Shown: in pieces, positions 12,216 through 14,625 of the stretch
How the letters are laid out: each line of letters begins with the position of its first letter
How positions within the stretch are numbered: the first letter of the stretch is position 1
Origin: Actinomycetota bacterium
Lineage (GTDB): Bacteria; Actinomycetota; Thermoleophilia; Solirubrobacterales; Solirubrobacteraceae
DNA length: 14,625 nucleotides
NCBI GenBank assembly: GCA_019348435.1
Contig: JAHWJM010000021.1
Span: 1-14,625, forward strand
Reading direction: 5' to 3'
Position numbers and translations under genes: made by a program
The notes under the pieces: generated by a model
Databases searched by the model: none
Told to the model about the DNA's origin: nothing
What the model saw: only the letters and a program-made list of their open reading frames with translations

Positions 12216-13000
12216 CGGCCGCCCAGCGCCATCGCCTGGAGGACGCCCTCTGCGATCCGCCGCGGCCGGGGCCCGATGCCGTACACCTTCGACAGGTCTG
12301 CCCGCGGGTCGACCTCGAGCACCTTGGCTCCCGCGGAGACCGGCACCCCGTCGTGGACGAGGCCGCGCAGGATCCCGTCCAGCGGCGCGCGCAGCGGCTC
12401 GTCGCCGATCGTCGCCACCGTCTCCCCCGCGGCGACGCGCTGCGCGATCTCGGCGCGGGTGCGCATGACGCCGCCCACCGGCGCGTAGACGAACCGGTCG
12501 CGCGCGTGACCCTCGAAGGCGCGGGGCTCGCCGCCGAGCGGCTTCGTCGGCCCGCGCCTCAGCACCACACCCAGCCCGTCGCCCCACTGCGTCTCGACGG
12601 CCACGTCGGTCGTCTCGCCCGCGACGAAGTTCGGGCCGAGGCCGATGGTCAGGCGGGCGAGGCCGCGCTGCGTCTCGGGCTGCGCGCGCTTTCGCATGCG
12701 CGCGTCGACGAGGACGTCGGGCCGCACCGCGGCGAGCACCTCGCCGAGCTGGGGCGCGGTGTTGACGAGCACCTCGTCGCCGGCCGGCGCAGCGCGCAGC
12801 TCCTCGAGCTCCACGCGCCGCGCGCGGACGCCGTCGAGTGCACACGTCCCGTCGAAGATCGCGTCGGCGAATGCCATGCCGCGCCGGGGCGCCGCCGGCA
12901 GCGCCACGTCGTGGATGACGACCTCGTGGCCGCTGCGCAGCAGGCGGTGCGCCACGGCCGAGCCGACGTCGCCGGAGCCACGGATGAGCACGCGCGCCAC
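12212..13000 (-). CDS. yqeB: YqeB/EF2563-type protein (selenium-dependent molybdenum hydroxylase accessory family), divergent
   Basis: A 262-residue protein matching the C-terminal half of E. coli YqeB and stand-alone EF2563-type proteins, implicated in maturation of selenium-dependent molybdenum hydroxylases. Shared blocks: VLIRGSGDVGSAVAHRL 4-20 (a Rossmann-like GxGD), MAFADAIFDG 42-51, DVLVDARMRK 95-104, IGLGPNFVAG 119-128, VAVETQWGDGLG 133-144, FVYAPVGGVM 170-179, IGDEPLRAPLDGILRGLVHDG 198-218, and VLEVDPR 227-233. Two hallmarks are changed: the KxNLGT block reads KRAQPET, and NTGVPG is replaced by KPLGGEP. No xanthine dehydrogenase, selD or mocA gene lies nearby. The GTG at 13000 sits 7 bases after TACGGT; an in-frame GTG at 13009 overlaps that hexamer. 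It is coupled to crcB downstream. Confidence 0.82.
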   Translation of the reverse strand: MARVLIRGSGDVGSAVAHRLLRSGHEVVIHDVALPAAPRRGMAFADAIFDGTCALDGVRARRVELEELRAAPAGDEVLVNTAPQLGEVLAAVRPDVLVDARMRKRAQPETQRGLARLTIGLGPNFVAGETTDVAVETQWGDGLGVVLRRGPTKPLGGEPRAFEGHARDRFVYAPVGGVMRTRAEIAQRVAAGETVATIGDEPLRAPLDGILRGLVHDGVPVSAGAKVLEVDPRADLSKVYGIGPRPRRIAEGVLQAMALGGR

Positions 13001-13007
13001 GTCGCGC

Positions 13008-13013
13008 ACCGTA
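13008..13013 (-). promoter_or_regulatory. -10 element TACGGT before the yqeB-like gene
   Basis: TACGGT on the minus strand ends 7 bases before the GTG at 13000, suggesting an internal leaderless promoter for the yqeB-crcB-crcB genes. It lies between the ATP-grasp stop and the yqeB start. Confidence 0.5.
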
Positions 13014-13019
13014 CCGGCC

Positions 13020-13829
13020 CTACGCCGGCAGCCGCGCGAGGATGGCGCGCGCCAGCACCTCCGCGGATCCGGGCGCGTAGTCGAGAAACAGCGACGGCTC
13101 GAGGAGCTCGAGCTCGAGCACGGCGGGCTCGCCGCAGTCGTCGCGCAGGACGTCGACACGGGCGTAGAGCAGCGGCCCGCCGAAGCGCTCGTATACCGCG
13201 CCGAGCGCGCGGTGGCCGAGAGCGACGACGTCCGGCGCGGGCTCGGCGAGGACGCTCATCTGCTCAGGGCGGTACCCGACCTCCACCGCCGGGAGGTCGA
13301 GCGCGAGCAGCGGACCCTTGCGCATGGCGTGCGACAGCTTGCCGTCGATGAACACGAGCGCGGTCTCGCCCTCGCCGCCGTCGACGGCGTCGAGGTAGGG
13401 CTGCACCAGCAGGTCGGCGCCGGCGGCGTGCAGCCGCGCGACGTGCTCGCGCGCCTGCGCGTGGCGCTCCTCGTCGAAGACCTGCGCCCCGCGAGCACCG
13501 CCGGCCACCGTCGGCTTGACGACGAAGCGGCCGGGCGGCGGCGTGAACGGCGCGCCCCGCGGGAGGTGCTCGGTGGCGATCGTCGCGACGCCGGCGCCAG
13601 CAAGATCGGCGAGGTAGCGCTTGTCGGCGTTCCAGGCAACGACGTCGGGCGGGTTGAGCAGCCGCCCCGCGCCCACCGCGCGGCTCCACGCCAGGAAGCG
13701 CGGCAGCGCGAACGTGTAGTCCCACGTGGAGCGCAGGACGACGAGGTCGAAGCGCTCCCAGCCGCCCGGCGGCGCGTCGCTCCATACGGCCGGCTGCGCG
13801 TCGACGCCGAGGCCGCGCAGGCCTTCCGC
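13020..13829 (-). CDS. ATP-grasp domain ligase, N-terminus missing
   Basis: About 269 residues of a RimK/glutathione-synthetase-like ATP-grasp protein, the type that joins a carboxylate to an amine through an acyl-phosphate. Numbering from the first recognisable residue: VVLRSTWDYT 30-39, NPPDVVAWNADKRYL 59-73, the ATP-binding FVVKPTVAGGARGAQVF 102-118, LLVQPYLDAV 140-149, and the metal-binding end VLELELLEPSLFLDY 237-251. Relatives begin about 20 residues earlier with a short hydrophobic strand and a start codon. Here that part is absent and homology stops near 13829, where unrelated plus-strand homology begins. The frame remains open upstream, but with foreign-looking sequence. It ends 20 bases before the yqeB-like start and is probably first in that operon. 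The substrate is unknown. Confidence 0.82.
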   Translation of the reverse strand, partial: AEGLRGLGVDAQPAVWSDAPPGGWERFDLVVLRSTWDYTFALPRFLAWSRAVGAGRLLNPPDVVAWNADKRYLADLAGAGVATIATEHLPRGAPFTPPPGRFVVKPTVAGGARGAQVFDEERHAQAREHVARLHAAGADLLVQPYLDAVDGGEGETALVFIDGKLSHAMRKGPLLALDLPAVEVGYRPEQMSVLAEPAPDVVALGHRALGAVYERFGGPLLYARVDVLRDDCGEPAVLELELLEPSLFLDYAPGSAEVLARAILARLPA

Positions 13830-13937
13830 ACACGGGTCGCCGAACGGCTCGGCCCCGACGTCCGCGTCCCGGAGTGGCCGGGCCCCGACGGGACGGTCAA
13901 GGTCTCGGCCGCGTGGCTGATCGAGCGGTCGGGCTTC
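13821..13937 (+). pseudogene. murB: Fragment resembling UDP-N-acetylenolpyruvoylglucosamine reductase (MurB)
   Basis: About 39 residues, AFRTRVAERLGPDVRVPEWP followed by VKVSAAWLIERSGF, resemble the part of actinobacterial type I MurB near its third domain, where VKLSAAWLIExxGF is characteristic. Both sides of MurB are missing. The piece begins inside the end of the ATP-grasp homology on the other strand and gives way to an unrelated monooxygenase-like segment. Identification rests on memory of the motif. Confidence 0.55.
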
Positions 13938-13946
13938 GAGGCCGAC

Positions 13947-14153
13947 GTGGCGGGGTTCGACGCCGGCATGGAGAAGGGCGATCCCGAAGCGGCCACCGCC
14001 GCGATCTCGGACCGGTTCCTCGAGACGCTCACGGCGATCGGCGACCCGCAGGCGGCGACCGCGTCCGTGCGGCGCTACCTCGACGCGGGCGCGACCTCGC
14101 CCTGCATCGGCGGCGTGCCACAGACCGACTTCGACGCGACGCTCGAGCGGATC
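13947..14153 (+). pseudogene. C-terminal fragment resembling an F420-dependent luciferase-like monooxygenase
   Basis: About 69 residues, running from VAGFDAGMEKGDPEAATAAI through LETLTAIGDPQAATASVRRY and LDAGATSPCIGG to TDFDATLE. They match the C-terminal end of LLM-class F420-dependent oxidoreductases, which typically close with AIGDPxxVxxxVxxYxDAGATxP and a final Asp-Phe. The TIM barrel that should precede it is absent and no start is available. It is open and in frame with the pieces on both sides, which at this GC content is weak evidence for a real fusion. Confidence 0.55.
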
Positions 14154-14270
14154 CTCGCGACCGGCGGGAAGCAGCGGAGCGACGTGCACGACGTCCACTC
14201 GGGAGCGCGCGTCTGCTACTGCGAAGACCCATGGGGGAACGTGGTCGAGATCGTCAGCACCACGTACGCC
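14154..14270 (+). pseudogene. C-terminal fragment resembling a VOC/glyoxalase-family protein
   Basis: About 39 residues: ILATGGKQRSDVHDVHSGAR, then VCYCEDPWGNVVEIVSTTY. The DPWGNVxEI turn is the usual last strand of glyoxalase/bleomycin-resistance (VOC) domains and carries the metal-ligand Glu. The preceding three-quarters of the domain are missing. Homology fades near 14270, where antisense ribosomal protein L15 homology begins. The open frame runs on to TGA at 14331-14333, but its last 18 or so codons are antisense to L15. Confidence 0.45.
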
Positions 14271-14275
14271 GGACT

Positions 14276-14625
14276 GGTCACCGAGCCGCCGGCGTCCTGG
14301 ATGGCCTTCATCGCCGAAGCGGTGGCCGAATGAACGGTGATGTTGAGCGCGCCTGACACGGCGCCTTCGCCCAGCAGGCGCACCCCGTCCAGCTCGCGCC
14401 GGATCACGCCCGCGGCCTTGAGCGCGGCCGCGTCGATCGGCTGCCCCGCATCCAGCTTGCCGTCCTCGATGGCCTTGGCGATCCGCCACAGGTTCACCTC
14501 GGCCAGCTTGGGCGCGAAGGGATTGTTGAAGCCCCGCTTGGGGAACCGCATGTAGAGCGGCATCTGGCCGCCTTCGAAGCCCGCCAGCGCCACGCCCGTG
14601 CGCGCCTTCTGCCCCTTCACGCCGC
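14276..14625 (-). CDS. rplO: 50S ribosomal protein L15, partial, alphaproteobacterial type
   Basis: About 116 residues of L15, a 23S-binding assembly protein of the large subunit. It enters from the right edge at GVKGQKARTG and continues GFEGGQMPLYMRFPKRGFNN, KLAEVNLWRIAKAIEDGKLD, AAGVIRRELDGVRLLGEG, and AMKAIQDAGGSVT. The normal ending is within a few residues of GGSVT, but the frame instead runs into unrelated sequence up to a stop at 14216, so the 3' end is replaced. The wording resembles Alphaproteobacteria rather than Actinobacteria. Codons favour GCC, CGG, CTG and GTG, whereas the rest of the window favours GCG, CGC, CTC and GTC. No other ribosomal gene follows. Confidence 0.82.

Noticed and set aside
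12216..13019. Fluoride riboswitch (crcB motif) upstream of the crcB pair
   Set aside because: The sequence in front of the first crcB is coding for the yqeB-like protein, and I found no fluoride aptamer pattern in front of that gene either.
12645..14333. Single long plus-strand protein of 562 codons
   Set aside because: Its first two-thirds are antisense to the ATP-grasp and yqeB-like genes. Only the last 170 or so codons contain homology, and that comes from three unrelated families.

Overview
The window is GC-rich (roughly 70% or more) actinobacterial-type DNA. Gene content, codon choice (GCG, CGC, CTC, GTC) and a secreted PD40 propeller with a C-terminal SC-x-x-AR module suggest the Thermoleophilia/Solirubrobacterales. 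That placement is inference from family resemblance; no search was run. Genes are dense and change strand often, and no stretch above 300 bases lacks a gene. There is no rRNA, tRNA, CRISPR array or insertion sequence.

Left part (1-5715). A fatty-acid initiation pair, fabD then a partial fabH, runs leftward. It faces a group II truncated haemoglobin across a G-rich divergent region. Next on the plus strand come a MoaD/ThiS-type sulfur carrier paired with an Asp-box beta-propeller protein, then a CitE-like HpcH/HpaI lyase. A leftward NAD-dependent epimerase follows, diverging from a YfcE-like metallophosphoesterase.

Middle (5716-11424). A sigma-70 family factor has a near-consensus promoter and a leader of about 138 nt. 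A strong bidirectional hairpin separates it from a leftward pair: an FmdE-like soluble protein and a single-pass Pro-rich membrane protein. Then come a DUF892 ferritin-like protein with tandem and domain repeats, a zinc-ribbon/winged-helix-like protein whose end overlaps a convergent small helical protein, and a secreted TolB-like propeller.

Right part (11425-13829). A tight leftward operon reads ATP-grasp ligase, a divergent YqeB/EF2563-type protein, and two crcB fluoride-channel genes coupled by 4-base stop/start overlaps.

Right end (about 13820-14625). The sequence stops making sense as one genome. Short pieces resembling MurB, an F420-type luciferase-like monooxygenase and a glyoxalase-type (VOC) protein are abutted, then an alphaproteobacterial-looking ribosomal protein L15 with different codon use. 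Each piece is incomplete. An assembly chimera is the simplest reading.

A theme across the window is leaderless expression. Five genes have a TAnnnT hexamer ending 6-7 bases before the start codon, and three more have a weaker version. Clear Shine-Dalgarno sequences occur at fabH, the sigma factor, the DUF892 gene and the zinc-ribbon gene.
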